Source of the DNA: an uncultured delta proteobacterium
GTDB lineage: Bacteria; Myxococcota_A; Polyangia; Polyangiales; Polyangiaceae
Assembly (NCBI GenBank): GCA_903892415.1
Contig: CAITIQ010000536.1
Coordinates: forward strand, 1-64,000
Length of the DNA: 64,000 nt
Direction of reading: 5' to 3'
The notes beneath the pieces are model-generated. The model made no database searches. It was not told the origin of the DNA and was given only the letters and a program-made list of their open reading frames with translations. Each line of letters begins with the position of its first letter. Within the stretch, counting starts at the first letter, position 1. This document shows positions 17,444 to 27,700 of the stretch, piece by piece. The position numbers were made by a program, and so were the translations under genes.

Positions 17444-17854
17444 TTGAGCGGCTCGAATGAACGCAGGATGGGTGAGCGGTTCTGCGTCGATTGGCAAGTC
17501 GATTGCGAAACCGAAGACACCTTTCTTTTTGCAACCATCACCAACGTTTCGGCGATGGGCATCTTCGTTCGAACGCAAGCCCCGCTTCCAATCGGGACTC
17601 CCCTCGTGCTGAAGTTCGCACCGCTCATCGTTTCCACGCCAACGGGTGATGGGCTTCGTCACGCCGGTGCAGCTGATCGTTTCGAGCTTGAAGGCACTGT
17701 GCAGTGGATCAACCCCGACAGTCCGGGGTGCCCGAACCCAGGTATGGGAATTCGTTTTGGCGATCTTCAGGTGGATGACCGCAATCGCTTGTTACAGGCG
17801 ATTCGTTCGATTGCCTTCCTGCCGGCTGAACTCCACCCCGTGGTCGACGCGTAG
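17444..17854 (+). CDS. PilZ-domain protein (Myxococcus paralog type)
   Basis: 136 residues from a TTG at 17444. PilZ domains bind cyclic di-GMP. The arginine motif RRMGERF (residues 7-13) precedes the beta-barrel, then ITNVSAMGIFVRTQAPLPIGTPL, where the usual D/NxSxxG motif is read as NVSAMG. The second half has ELEGTVQWI and PGMGIRFGDL, typical of the short stand-alone PilZ proteins abundant in myxobacteria. The RxxxR motif falls before the ATG at 17468, so the TTG start is preferred. Free-standing PilZ proteins act as c-di-GMP receptors for motility or polysaccharide production; no target is apparent nearby. Confidence 0.88.
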   Translation: MSGSNERRMGERFCVDWQVDCETEDTFLFATITNVSAMGIFVRTQAPLPIGTPLVLKFAPLIVSTPTGDGLRHAGAADRFELEGTVQWINPDSPGCPNPGMGIRFGDLQVDDRNRLLQAIRSIAFLPAELHPVVDA

Positions 17855-17897
17855 CAATTTTCCGCCGACGCCGGGGCGCGCCGAGTAGAATCCCGCC

Positions 17898-19556
17898 ATG
17901 CGACTAGTGTCCGCGGCGTCGTTGCTAGCCATCGTCGGCGCCCTCCCAGCTCTGCTGCCTCTTGCCTGCCGTTCGTCGGAGGTCTCCGCGATAGGGCTGG
18001 TGATGTCGGCTCCGCAAGGCGTGCTCGACGAGGCCACCTCGCTCTCCCTCAGCGTTTTTTCGGCAGATGGAAGCAGCTGTTCTGCCGACGGTTCGGTTGG
18101 GGAGGTCCCGGGCGACGCACAAAGCTTCTCTCTGTCGAAAGAAGGCTGCTCGGGTGGAGCCACGTGGTGTGGAGAAATCACGCTCGAGCAGGACGACGCC
18201 GAAAAGATGTTCTTCGTACAAGCGAAGAGTTCGGCTGGTGTGCTCGCACAAGGTTGCGCCAAAGCAACCATCGACCGAGACCCCCTCGATGTCGCGATCA
18301 AGGTGGTTCGCGTCGTTGAGGAGTCGTGTTGCGGTGACGGCATTCTTCAAACCGGGGAGCTCTGTGATGAGGGCGGTAGCACCACGTGCGGTGGAAGCAC
18401 TGAGAGCTTCAAGTGTGGTGCCGACTGTCTGACCAAGCCGTTGCAGCTCGACGATTTTGGTGAGGACAACGGGCAGGGCTCGCTAGCGCTCACCTTCGCA
18501 GGAGGTGATGCCCAGCTGGACGGTGGGTTGCGTGCGGCGTTCAATTACCCCGGGGTCAGTCAGGATATTGGGCTTCGCATCCTCCAAGCTGATTTGTCTC
18601 CGGTCACGGATCCTGCGGTGCTTTCAGGTCCGGTACGCTTGTACCTCCGTTGCAATGGGATGACGCAGTTGGCCACGCGCAACCAAAGCAATTCAAGCCT
18701 CGCTCCGCTCGCGTCGGGCGCGGTCGTTGCGTTTATGTCCAACGAGGCGTCAAACCTTCGGGTGGACGCCTCGGTCGTGATCGTCGACGAAGATGGCTGC
18801 TCCGAGGGTTCAGCTTTGGTTGCCTCCGACGGCCTCACCTCGGTGCAGGACGTTGCCATCGCAGCTGGTCCCGCTGGGCAAGCGCTGGTGGTTTGGGAAC
18901 AGGGGGGCCAGGTGCTCGCACGGAAGTTCGACGGAACGGCCTTCGAGGCGCAGCTCGTGATCGCGGGGGCAGGCAGCAGCCCCTCCGTCTCAGGCGGAGC
19001 TTCAGGTTGGGCCGTCGCCTACGCTGGAGCAGGTACGGGCGACGCGGACGGCATATTTCTTTCACGCGTGTCGAGCGCTGGGGACGTCGCGGATGCGGTG
19101 CTCGTCAACGCCAAGACGGCCGATGTTCAAGACCAACCGGCCGTGGCGATGTTGACGGACGGCTCGTTGGGCGTGGCCTTCCGCAGTGGGGATGACATCC
19201 TGTTCCAGCGCTACGATGCGAGTGGCGGCGCTCTCACCGACGACCAAGCTTCCCCGATCCACGGGGATTCAAGCGGCTCTCAGGGCGCACCCGTCGTGGC
19301 GGCGGGGCCGTCGGGTGGTTTTTACGTGGTTGCTTGGGAGAGTGGGACGGACGTGAGAGCCCGCTTCGCTGGCAAAGACTCTTCATTCCTGTTCAACGCA
19401 CTAACCGGCCAAAATGGGGACTTCTCCGTGGTTGCTGGTGCGGTTGCACCCAAAGGTCCAGCGATTGCGGTCAAGGATCAGGTCGTGTTCGGTTGGACGG
19501 ACCTGAGCGCGAGCGTCCCTGGAATCTTCGTGCGCGCGTTTCCTTTGCCAGAGTAA
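17898..19556 (+). CDS. Lipoprotein with myxobacterial Cys-rich repeat
   Basis: 552 residues. The N-terminus MRLVSAASLL...LLPLACRSSE has a lipobox (LPLAC) for lipid attachment at about Cys24. Residues 30-145 form a small beta-rich domain with paired cysteines; then CGDGILQTGELCDEGG (about 151-166) is the Cys-rich Myxococcus repeat, seen in surface proteins. The remaining about 370 residues have propeller-like repeats (VAFMSNEASNLRVDASVVIV, WAVAYAGAGTG, LGVAFRSGDDILFQRYDA, FYVVAWESGTDVRARFAG), likely a beta-propeller on the cell surface. No enzymatic motif is seen. Stand-alone gene between PilZ and the convergent anti-sigma gene. Confidence 0.85.
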   Translation: MRLVSAASLLAIVGALPALLPLACRSSEVSAIGLVMSAPQGVLDEATSLSLSVFSADGSSCSADGSVGEVPGDAQSFSLSKEGCSGGATWCGEITLEQDDAEKMFFVQAKSSAGVLAQGCAKATIDRDPLDVAIKVVRVVEESCCGDGILQTGELCDEGGSTTCGGSTESFKCGADCLTKPLQLDDFGEDNGQGSLALTFAGGDAQLDGGLRAAFNYPGVSQDIGLRILQADLSPVTDPAVLSGPVRLYLRCNGMTQLATRNQSNSSLAPLASGAVVAFMSNEASNLRVDASVVIVDEDGCSEGSALVASDGLTSVQDVAIAAGPAGQALVVWEQGGQVLARKFDGTAFEAQLVIAGAGSSPSVSGGASGWAVAYAGAGTGDADGIFLSRVSSAGDVADAVLVNAKTADVQDQPAVAMLTDGSLGVAFRSGDDILFQRYDASGGALTDDQASPIHGDSSGSQGAPVVAAGPSGGFYVVAWESGTDVRARFAGKDSSFLFNALTGQNGDFSVVAGAVAPKGPAIAVKDQVVFGWTDLSASVPGIFVRAFPLPE

Positions 19557-19579
19557 CGGCTGCTGGCGCGAGGGCTGCC

Positions 19580-20422
19580 TTACGGGGACTTGGCAGATGC
19601 GGTGGCCGTGACGCTCGCTGCTACTGTTGCTGCGCTGGTCGGAGTTGGGGCGCCTCTCGCCGAGTTCGGCGCTGCCATGGGCGCTCCGGCGTCAGCATTG
19701 GCGATCTCGTCGCAGTCGCGTGCAGCCGCCTTCGCCTTGTTCGCTGCAGCCGAACCCGGGAAGCGTTGTTCGACGTCCTTGAGTGCCTTTGACGCGTTTG
19801 CACAGCCCGAGATTGTCTTCATCTCCAACGCTTGTGCGAGCTCGGATTCTCCCGCCGTTGCGTCGGTCAGCTTGAGTGTCTCGGCTTTGCTCAAGTCGTC
19901 CGCTGCCTTGTCCTTCTCTTGGATGCCATCAACCTCTTTCGATCCTGATGCGCGACCCTCTCCGAAGGCCCGGCGACCCTGCTGGTCCACGGGAGCCGCG
20001 GCCGGCGCTTCTTCCGCCCCGGGCCGACCCTCGTCGCGCACCGTAACCGGCGGGGAAAGGGTGCCGGGTCGAGCACGAAGCAGCATCATGCTCGAGCCGA
20101 TTACGAACATGAATAGCGCCGCCATGGCGAGCTGAGGGCGCATGGCGTGACTTCCTGCCCAGGCTGCAGCCCGAACCACCTTTCGGTGCCAGGGCATATG
20201 TTTGACTGCTGTACGCTCGGCCGCCAAGATCCGTTGCTCCAGCGCATCACTCGGCTCAACGAGCGGGATCTCGAGCGCTGCTCGAGTCGAACGAAGATTC
20301 GCGAGTACGCCCCCACAGCGCGCACAACCGTCCACATGACGCTTCAGAGCTTCGGAGCTCAGCTCGTCGAGTTCGCCGTAGACGGCGTCCATCACATGTT
20401 GGTCGAATCGTTCGCAGTCCAT
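19580..20422 (-). CDS. Anti-sigma factor with zinc-finger (ZAS) domain
   Basis: 280 residues. The N-terminal domain has the zinc-binding HxxxCxxC motif (His29, Cys33, Cys36 in RHVDGCARCGG), the hallmark of anti-sigma factors that hold ECF sigma factors. One transmembrane segment lies at about 98-115 (LAMAALFMFVIGSSMMLL), followed by a periplasmic tail rich in Ala, Pro and Glu, with a helical segment AQALEMKTISGCANASKALKDVEQRFPG that resembles half a TPR. The gene begins 4 bp after the sigma gene stop, so the two form one operon. Such membrane-anchored factors release the sigma factor in response to envelope signals. Confidence 0.9.
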   Translation of the reverse strand: MDCERFDQHVMDAVYGELDELSSEALKRHVDGCARCGGVLANLRSTRAALEIPLVEPSDALEQRILAAERTAVKHMPWHRKVVRAAAWAGSHAMRPQLAMAALFMFVIGSSMMLLRARPGTLSPPVTVRDEGRPGAEEAPAAAPVDQQGRRAFGEGRASGSKEVDGIQEKDKAADDLSKAETLKLTDATAGESELAQALEMKTISGCANASKALKDVEQRFPGSAAANKAKAAARDCDEIANADAGAPMAAPNSARGAPTPTSAATVAASVTATASAKSP

Positions 20423-20426
20423 GGGT

Positions 20427-21044
20427 TCACTTCAGTGTTCTTGCGTAATCCTCGTATTCAGATAGCGCCTTTTGAAGTCTCTCGAGAGCGTAGCGCATTC
20501 TGCTTTTGACCGTGTTTTCCGGCACACCAAGCATCTGGGCAATGTCTTTGAAGGGTATGTTGGCGTGCTCGCGTAGCAGGAAGACTTCTCGCTGGTCTTC
20601 TGGCAGCTCGTCGAGGGCTTGAAGTATGTGCTGCGAGAGTTCTCCGCCGATCGCTGCTCGATCCACTTCACGGGTGGGGTGCGTGTCAGCAATCCGGTCC
20701 CCGAGTGAGGGCCCGTCCGTGTCTGGCCCTGTGGGCTGCTCGAGCGAGGGATGTCTGCGCAGGCGGTCCTTCCTGATCTGGTCGATGCAGAGATTTCGGG
20801 CGATGGTGTAGATCCAGGTGCTGAAGCGTGAGGAGTGGCGAAACTCAGAGGCGCCAGTCACGACCCGTACGAACACCTCCTGAGTGAGATCTTCGGCCAC
20901 AGGTGCCACTCGGATTTGCCGAAGAATGAAGTTAAATATGGCCGTCTTGTGACGCCCTACCAAAATTGCAAACGAAGCGCGGTCCCCGCTTTGATAGCGC
21001 CCCATCAGCGCCTCGTCCGAGACGGAGTCTCGCTTCAGCGCCAC
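20427..21044 (-). CDS. ECF RNA polymerase sigma factor (RpoE-like)
   Basis: 205 residues from a GTG at 21044 with a Shine-Dalgarno-like GAAAGGG about 5 bp upstream. Region 2 shows AEDLTQEVFVRV and FSTWIYTIARNLCIDQIRK (-10 recognition); region 4 shows LPEDQREVFLLREHANIPFKDIAQMLGVPENTVKSRMRYALERLQ in shorter runs (-35 recognition helix around ENTVKSR). There is no region 1.1 or 3, as for ECF factors. The linker contains an acidic/proline stretch (PDTDGPSLGD). It is co-transcribed with the anti-sigma gene and divergent from the envelope operon at 21380, an arrangement that makes that operon a candidate regulon member. Confidence 0.95.
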   Translation of the reverse strand: MALKRDSVSDEALMGRYQSGDRASFAILVGRHKTAIFNFILRQIRVAPVAEDLTQEVFVRVVTGASEFRHSSRFSTWIYTIARNLCIDQIRKDRLRRHPSLEQPTGPDTDGPSLGDRIADTHPTREVDRAAIGGELSQHILQALDELPEDQREVFLLREHANIPFKDIAQMLGVPENTVKSRMRYALERLQKALSEYEDYARTLK

Positions 21045-21379
21045 AATGGCCCTTTCACGTCAAAAATCGTTGGTCTCGAAATGTGACGGCCAACGGCGTG
21101 AAAAGTTCTCGGTCGACTCAAAAAGCCGAAAGGAGGTCGGTGGCGCGTGGGCGAACTGGCCCACAAGTCCCGGAATGGTGCAAAAGAGTCACCGCTTTGG
21201 CTCGACGATATCAAAGCGCGGCGGAGACTAGCCCACCCGCGTCAATTTGGGGCGTGGAACTCTTGCCGCAATGGGCCATGCCCGTTGCAAGCTCCGGTTG
21301 CGCCCCATACACTGCAAGGGCTCTCGCTTCCGTGAGCTTTTTTTGATTGGCCTTGCTTGGGCAAGCAACGAGGTACCTC
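21045..21379. promoter_or_regulatory. Divergent intergenic region between the ECF sigma gene and the envelope operon
   Basis: 335 bp with no convincing gene; it should contain promoters for both directions. Two symmetric elements lie at the plus-strand end: TTGCTTG-GG-CAAGCAA (21353-21368, perfect 7-bp arms) and the 10-bp palindrome GAGGTACCTC (21370-21379), the latter directly abutting the GTG at 21380 and containing its Shine-Dalgarno GAGG. These could be operator or translation-control sites. No ECF-type -35/-10 pair could be assigned with confidence. Confidence 0.4.
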
Positions 21380-22282
21380 GTGAATAGAGTCGTGCGTCTG
21401 CTGGGTGTGATGGGTTTTGCTTTCGGAATCACGGCACTTGCCGTGGCCCAACCCGCAACCACCACGGGATCGGCAAAGCCCGCGGCTTCCGCAGCTCCCT
21501 CTGCTGCCAGCGCCGCAAAGCCGACTGCATCGGCATCCGGTGGTGGAGCGCCTTCGGCGAGCGCTGCCGCCACTGGCACTGCGCCGGCAGCAGGCACCGC
21601 ACCGGCGGTTGCAACGCCCCCAACTCCGCCGGGCACAGCCGCCCCCGCGACTGGAGCTCCAGGCGTCCCTGCAGCCGCAGCTCCTCCGATGGATGGTCAG
21701 ACTTACGCCGTTCGTTTGCGCGACTTGGAACGGAAGATCGACGAGCTCAAAGAGCAAATTCGGCGCAGCCACACGCGGCTCTCGCTGCTCTCGGACACCA
21801 TCCTTTCAGGCGGTGGTTCCGGGTCACGCGCCATCATTCGCTTCAAGAACGATCTCTCCGACGCTTTCCGCATCACCCGCGCCCTGTTCGTGCTCGACGG
21901 TGCGGTGCAATACAACAAGACCGACCAATCGGGCGCCCTGTCGGATCAGGATGAAATCCCGATCTTCAACGGGTCGATTCCGCCGGGCGACCATACGCTG
22001 CAGGTTCTGGTGAACTTGCAAGGCAACGGGTACGGCGTCTTTTCGTACCTCCGCGGCTACAAGTTCGAGGTGCGCTCGAGCCACTCGTTCTCGGCCGTTG
22101 AGGGCAAAACGGTAACGCTCGATGCGCTGGCGTACGAGAAAGGCTCAGTAACCACCCCACTCGAGGAGCGACCGGCGGTTCGCTACATCGAAAAGATCGT
22201 GAGTGGTCTGGCTGACTCGGCCGCAAGTGACAGTGCTGGTGCGCCCGCTGAAGCTCAGCCGGCTCCGGCGCCCGCTCAATGA
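21380..22282 (+). CDS. Exported coiled-coil/beta protein, first gene of the Glt/Nfs-like operon
   Basis: 300 residues from a GTG at 21380 preceded by GAGG; a TTG at 21347 is possible but falls before the palindromes. The signal peptide (MVNRVVRLLGVMGFAFGITALAVAQ, cleavage near AVAQ) is followed by about 75 residues of Ala/Ser/Pro/Gly low complexity, a coiled-coil (YAVRLRDLERKIDELKEQI) and a beta-rich C-terminal domain (FKNDLSDAFRITRALFVLD, IPPGDHTLQVLVNLQGNG). Proteins of this kind are often misnamed dihydrolipoamide acetyltransferases because of the Ala/Pro linker; no lipoyl or catalytic motif is present. Periplasmic. It precedes two TPR genes on the same strand. Confidence 0.75.
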   Translation: MNRVVRLLGVMGFAFGITALAVAQPATTTGSAKPAASAAPSAASAAKPTASASGGGAPSASAAATGTAPAAGTAPAVATPPTPPGTAAPATGAPGVPAAAAPPMDGQTYAVRLRDLERKIDELKEQIRRSHTRLSLLSDTILSGGGSGSRAIIRFKNDLSDAFRITRALFVLDGAVQYNKTDQSGALSDQDEIPIFNGSIPPGDHTLQVLVNLQGNGYGVFSYLRGYKFEVRSSHSFSAVEGKTVTLDALAYEKGSVTTPLEERPAVRYIEKIVSGLADSAASDSAGAPAEAQPAPAPAQ

Positions 22283-22374
22283 CGAGTGAACGATGAAGAG
22301 TGCGAGAACTGCCTCTGGCAGGCGCGCTTGGCCTTTGCCGGTCTCCCGCCGGCTGTGAACGGAGAAGCTTTGTG

Positions 22375-24771
22375 ATGGGCGTTTTACTCAACCTCAGGTG
22401 CGGCGTCATCGGGGGAGCTCTGCTCCTCGGCACCGCCTTGGGTCCCTCTTCCGCGTACGCAGTCGATTCGGAGGAAGCACTCTCATCGGCTTCGCAGCAA
22501 GTCATCGCTGCGAACGGCGGCGTCGACTCGATTAAGCAGCAGGTCCAGCGGGCTCAGCAAAAGCGCAGCCCTGAGCAACAGATTGCCGACGCTGTGCTGC
22601 TCATGGGGTCGGAAGACTACGACCGCGCCGCCAACGTCCTCAATCAGCTGATCGAGAAGCATCCCGATCACCCCACGGCCTACCCCGACGCGCTCTCCCT
22701 ACTTGGCGAGGTGTACTTTCGCGGCAACCAGCTTTGGTCGGCCAAGCGAGCCTTCCAAAAGATCACCAGTGAAGCCGGAGATCCCCGGTTTGCGCCCTAC
22801 CTCTCCAAGTCGCTCGCCCGTCTTGTCGATATCGCGATGCGGAAGCGTGATGATGAGCTGCTTGCGGAGGTGATTTCCGCGCTCGAGAAGGCGCCAGCCT
22901 CGGCCACCAGCCTGGTATCGTACGCGCGCGGTAAAGCTCTTTTTGCGAAGAAAGATTTCCTCCAAGCCAAGTCGGCTTTGGGCAGTGTCGATCCCAAGGG
23001 TGAGTACGCCCACCAGGCACAGTTCCTTCTCGCGCTCATCTCCCTCAAAGAGTCGACGCCTGCCCCGGTGAAACTTGAGGATGGTGAAGACCCGCCCGCC
23101 GTTCCCAAGGAGCGGTACGCCCAGGCCGTTGACCTGTTCAGCAAGGTCACCCAAATGCCTGGTGACACCGAAGCCCATCGCGCGGTGATTGATCAGGCCT
23201 GGTTGGCGGTCGGTCGAATCTTCTACGAGACCAACCAGTTGCAGCAGGCCATCACCGCCTACAACAAGATCGATCGAACCTCGTCCGAGTTTGGGACCAT
23301 GCTCTACGAGCTGGCCTGGGTGTACGTCAAACTCGGAGATGTGGATCGCGCGTTGCGCTCCCTAGAGGTGCTCGCCGTTGCCGATCCGAAAGGTCAAAAC
23401 ATGGCCGACGGAACGCTCCTTCGAGGCGATCTGATGCTGCGCGCCGGCAAGTTCGACAAGGCGCTCGAGACCTACGAGGGCTTCAAGGCCACCTACCAGC
23501 CGATGCGCGAAAAGGTGGACGCCTTCCTAGCGTCAACCAACGACCCGGGCGCCTACTACGACAAGCTCGCGAAAAAGGAGTTCGAGGCAGTTGATGCAAA
23601 CGGCCTTCCTCCGATTGCGCTGGAGTGGGCTCGGGAGGCCGATGACGGCGAGGCTGCCTTCGGTATCGTCGACGACGTCGGCGAATGCCGGGACTTGCTC
23701 TCACAAAGCAACGACATGGTCGAGCGGCTCACGGCGGTACTCAACTCCCCAGCCCGCGTGCGAGCATTTCCCGAGCTCAAGTCGGGCCTCGAGCGCAGCT
23801 TGGGGCTCTTGAACCGCACTGCACTCGCTCGCCTAACGCTGGCTGAGGGCCTCGAGGACGTTGATGACGATTCGCTCGGGGGGGAGGTCGGGACGGTGCG
23901 AACCGAGCGAAGGGCGCTCGAGGCGCGGCTCAAGAAGCTTCCTACCACCGACTCTGACTTTTCGACGCGAGAGGTCGAGGCCGAGCGTCAGTGGAGTCGC
24001 GTGAGTCAGGGTGTTCAACGCCTTGAACTGCAGATCGATCAGAATCAGGCGATCATCAATGGTTTGCGGCGCGTGATTACCGAAGGCGGAACTACTGGAG
24101 TGGTGCGCGACCCGGCCGCTGTGGCTGCTTGGGAAAACCAGATCAAGCAGGAAGAAGCGGAGATCGCGGTCTATCGCCAGCAAGTAGAAGCAGTACGCAA
24201 AATGATCCGTTCAGGTCGCGTGACTGCAGGCTTCGGGGATCAACGCTTCATCGAGGATGAGCAGGTTCGTGCACGCTACGCCGCGTTGTTGCGCAAGGAA
24301 GCGGAGCTGCTCGCTGGTGGCGCCGGCGGCGCGGACCTCGCGAATTACTCGAAGCGAGTCTTGCCCGTGCTTGGGCAAGCCGATGAGACCGACGCAAAAG
24401 TCTCGGCCGTAAAGTCGACGATCGAAGCCGAGGTTGAGCAGAAGACCTTGGGCGTGATCGACGAAGTTGCAAAGGAAACACGTGCGCTCGTGGGCTACCA
24501 AGTTCGCTTGGATGAACTCGACGGTACGGCGCGAACGTTGGTTGGAGAGGTGATGTTGCGGAACTTCGGGTTGGTGCGCGACCGCCTAAAGTTGATGGTG
24601 CTCCGTGCAGACGTGGGGATCACGCAGCAAGCTTGGGAAGTGCGTGAGGAGCAAATGATGCGTGTGCGCACGCTCTTGAGAGAGCGCGCCCAAACCGAGC
24701 GCACCCTTCGCGAAGAGCTAAATGAAGTCCTCGATGATGCCGGCGAGTCGGCTGAGGAGCAGCCGCAATGA
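22375..24771 (+). CDS. Periplasmic TPR and coiled-coil protein
   Basis: 798 residues from an ATG at 22375 with Shine-Dalgarno GGAGAA upstream; the frame extends further upstream without homologous character. Signal peptide MGVLLNLRCGVIGGALLLGT with cleavage near SAYA. Residues 50-400 contain TPR-like helical pairs (DALSLLGEVYFRGNQLWSAK, AWLAVGRIFYETNQLQQAIT, YELAWVYVKLGDVDRALRSL). The C-terminal half is a long charged coiled coil (from about 480). The stop overlaps the next start as ATGA, so translation is coupled to the large TPR gene. Likely a periplasmic scaffold of the envelope machine; no exact Myxococcus counterpart is assigned. Confidence 0.8.
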   Translation: MGVLLNLRCGVIGGALLLGTALGPSSAYAVDSEEALSSASQQVIAANGGVDSIKQQVQRAQQKRSPEQQIADAVLLMGSEDYDRAANVLNQLIEKHPDHPTAYPDALSLLGEVYFRGNQLWSAKRAFQKITSEAGDPRFAPYLSKSLARLVDIAMRKRDDELLAEVISALEKAPASATSLVSYARGKALFAKKDFLQAKSALGSVDPKGEYAHQAQFLLALISLKESTPAPVKLEDGEDPPAVPKERYAQAVDLFSKVTQMPGDTEAHRAVIDQAWLAVGRIFYETNQLQQAITAYNKIDRTSSEFGTMLYELAWVYVKLGDVDRALRSLEVLAVADPKGQNMADGTLLRGDLMLRAGKFDKALETYEGFKATYQPMREKVDAFLASTNDPGAYYDKLAKKEFEAVDANGLPPIALEWAREADDGEAAFGIVDDVGECRDLLSQSNDMVERLTAVLNSPARVRAFPELKSGLERSLGLLNRTALARLTLAEGLEDVDDDSLGGEVGTVRTERRALEARLKKLPTTDSDFSTREVEAERQWSRVSQGVQRLELQIDQNQAIINGLRRVITEGGTTGVVRDPAAVAAWENQIKQEEAEIAVYRQQVEAVRKMIRSGRVTAGFGDQRFIEDEQVRARYAALLRKEAELLAGGAGGADLANYSKRVLPVLGQADETDAKVSAVKSTIEAEVEQKTLGVIDEVAKETRALVGYQVRLDELDGTARTLVGEVMLRNFGLVRDRLKLMVLRADVGITQQAWEVREEQMMRVRTLLRERAQTERTLREELNEVLDDAGESAEEQPQ

Positions 24772-27700
24772 GTAGCTTGGTGGACGATTCGGAGCACCCT
24801 CTCGAGGGCGGTAGCGAGATGCAGCAATCAACCAATCCCCGTCGTGGTCGCTCGCTGATGGCGCGCGTCATTCTCAAGCGGCTAGCGTTCCCTGCCTTGG
24901 GGCTCGGGGCTTTGGCGACGCTGGCCTTGTCGGGCCCAGTCTCCCTCCACGCACAACCAGCGGGAAGCGCTGCTGCCAGCGGCTCAGTCTCCGCCGCTCC
25001 TTCAGCTTCGGCTAGCACAAGCGCCCCTGCTGCGAGCGCAACCGTAACGCCGCCGCCCGCCGCGTCAACGAAGCCGGGGCTACCTGCGAAGGTGCCAGGC
25101 CCTCCGGCTCCTACAGAGGATCAGATCGCGGCTCTCGCGGAACTGCAGAAGGAAGCCGACCTCTACCAATCCCAGGCGAAAGAGTACCGCTCTACGATCA
25201 CTCGCATCGTCAAGCACCACTACGAGGACCGTAAGCGACGGGTGCTCTCGTCGCTCGATCGAGAGATCACCGTCGAGAAGCAGGGGCTTCTCGACGCTCG
25301 CGAAGAGGCCATTCGTCGGCTCGAGATTTTCGTCGAGCGCTACAGCGGCGCTGAGGCTCACCCCGAAAATACGCCAGACGCAATGTTCCGTTTGGCAGCG
25401 CTCTACGAAGAGAAAGCCCGAGCGGATGAAACCGACATCGACGACCAAGAGCTAGCGAATCGGCTGAACCGCGCCATCGTTCTGTACAAGCGCATCATCC
25501 GTGAGTTTCCCAAGTATCGGGAACTCGCTGGCGTTTTCTACTACCTCGGGCACGCGCTCAACGATTCGCAGCGGCGGCCAGAGGCACAACAAGTTTGGCG
25601 CTCGCTCGCTTGCCACAACCTCTATCCCTATCCCGTGGAGACCGAGGCCGCGGACCCGAACAAGGATGTCGTCAAGCCCCTACAGCAGGACCACGACGAC
25701 ACCTACTGGAACGAGTGGGAGCGTCGCCATCCTGAGCCGCTCAAGTCAAAGGGTAAGGGCGGCAAAGTCGGTGGTGTGAAGCCGGGCAAGAAGGCCGCCG
25801 CCGCTGATGACTTGGTTGATGAAACGGAGTTCTTGAACCCGTTTCCCAGCTCCTGCGTGCCCCTGCCACAGAAGGTCGCTCCAGGTCAGGATCCCCGCTA
25901 CGTCGCTGAAGTCTGGTGGCTGATCGGTGATCACCACTTCAACGAGCTCGGGCGAGAGGGCGGTCCCTTCAACCTCAATCGCGCACAAGCGGCCTACTCC
26001 AACTCGCTCCAGTTCAAGAAGCCGCCGATCTACGGCGTGGCGATGTACAAGCTCGCCTGGACGTACTTCAAGCAGCAGCGGTTCAAGGCGAGCGTGCAGC
26101 AGTTCGTCGAGTTGCTTCGTTACGCCGATGAGCAGGAAAAGCTGACCGGCGATCCGGGCGCAGATTTCCGCGGGGAGGCGTACACCTATATCGCCGGCTC
26201 ACTCACCTACATCGACTTTGATGGGCCTGACGTCTCCGAGCCCTTCATTCCCCGCAATGATGTGCTCGATACCGAGCTCGACCCGCGCAAGGCCGAGCAG
26301 AAGATGCACATCGCGATCGACCGCGTCCAAGACGAAGCATTGGTTCCACAGAAGGAGAAGTGGACGGTCGAGATCTACAAAGCGCTTGGCCAGGAGTTCC
26401 GCGAGCTCAACCAATATCGAAACACCATCGAGGTGAGCGAGCTCATCCTTTCGAAGTGGCCGCTCGATTGCGGCGCACCGGTGGTGCAGAACCAGATCGC
26501 CGAGATCTACGACACGATGATGCGTCAATCTCGCGAAGGCGCTGCCGACTATGCCGAGTATTCGCGCAAGGCGCTCGAGGCCCGCACCAAGCTGGCTGAC
26601 TACGTCGGTCCCAACAAGCCTTGGACGAGGGCCTGTATCAACGACCCCGAAGCGATTCAGACCGCTGAAAAACTAGTTCGCGGTGGCCTACGTCGCGCGG
26701 CGGCCGATCACACGAATGGTGGTCGCGCTCTCAAGGAGGAGGGGAATCGCAGCACCGAGAAGAGTGAGCGTATCGCGCTCTATGAACGGGCCGCCCGTGA
26801 GTACCAGCTCGCCGCACAAGGTTGGGAAGGCTACCTCTCGCAGGATGAGAACGCTGGGGACGCGTATGAATCGCGCTTTTGGCTCGCTGACGCACAGCAC
26901 GAGATCGTCTGGTTGACGGTCAACTCCGAGAAGTCGCCCACCGAGCAGCAGGTCACTGGGGCTCGCGACGCCGCGGCGCTCGTGCGCGACAGCAACGAGG
27001 ACAACAAGTATCTGCAGCCGGCGGCCTTCTTCGTGGTGGATGTCGCGTACCTTCAGCTGCTCGATCAATATCGCCGATTCAAGACGTCGGGTGGGTCCGA
27101 GGGCCTCGAGCAACGCGACGGCGTGAAGCTGGAAGGAGAGGGTACCGACACCGTCAAGGTCGTGCAGACCCCCATCCCGCCTGCGGTTGCTGCCGTGATG
27201 AAGGCACGGGAGGAGTACATCCAGCGGGTCCCCCCGGCCAGCGACGTCCAAGCCGACCTCGAAGGGCAGACCGTCACGCAGTCGGCGTCCTACGAGTTCG
27301 ACATCGCCAACTTCTTCTTCCTGTACGGCGACTTCGCCGAGGCAAAGAAGCGCTTTACGCCCATCTACGAGAAGCAATGTGGCGTCACGCCCTACGGCTA
27401 CAAGGCTTGGGACCGCCTCAAGTCAATGGCGGCTTTTGAGAACAACATCGACGAGACGCGTCGCCTCGGAGAGGCCTCGCTCGCGAAGTCCTGCGCTCTT
27501 ACCGAGGAGCAGAAAGTTCTCGAACAAAACAACGCCAAAGAGGTCGTGTCCAAGGGCTACTACATCGACGCGTATCGGGCCTATCAGGCGGCCGAGAAGA
27601 TGCCCGCAGGGCCGGAGCGTGACGCTCAATGGCGCAAGGCCGCTGCCCTCTATAAGGCGGCTCTCGAGAAGGCGCCTGAGCGCAACGAAGCACCCGAAGC

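Noticed and set aside
21380..22282. Dihydrolipoamide acetyltransferase
   Set aside because: The Ala/Pro-rich linker invites that name, but no lipoyl-lysine motif or acyltransferase HxxxDG motif is present.
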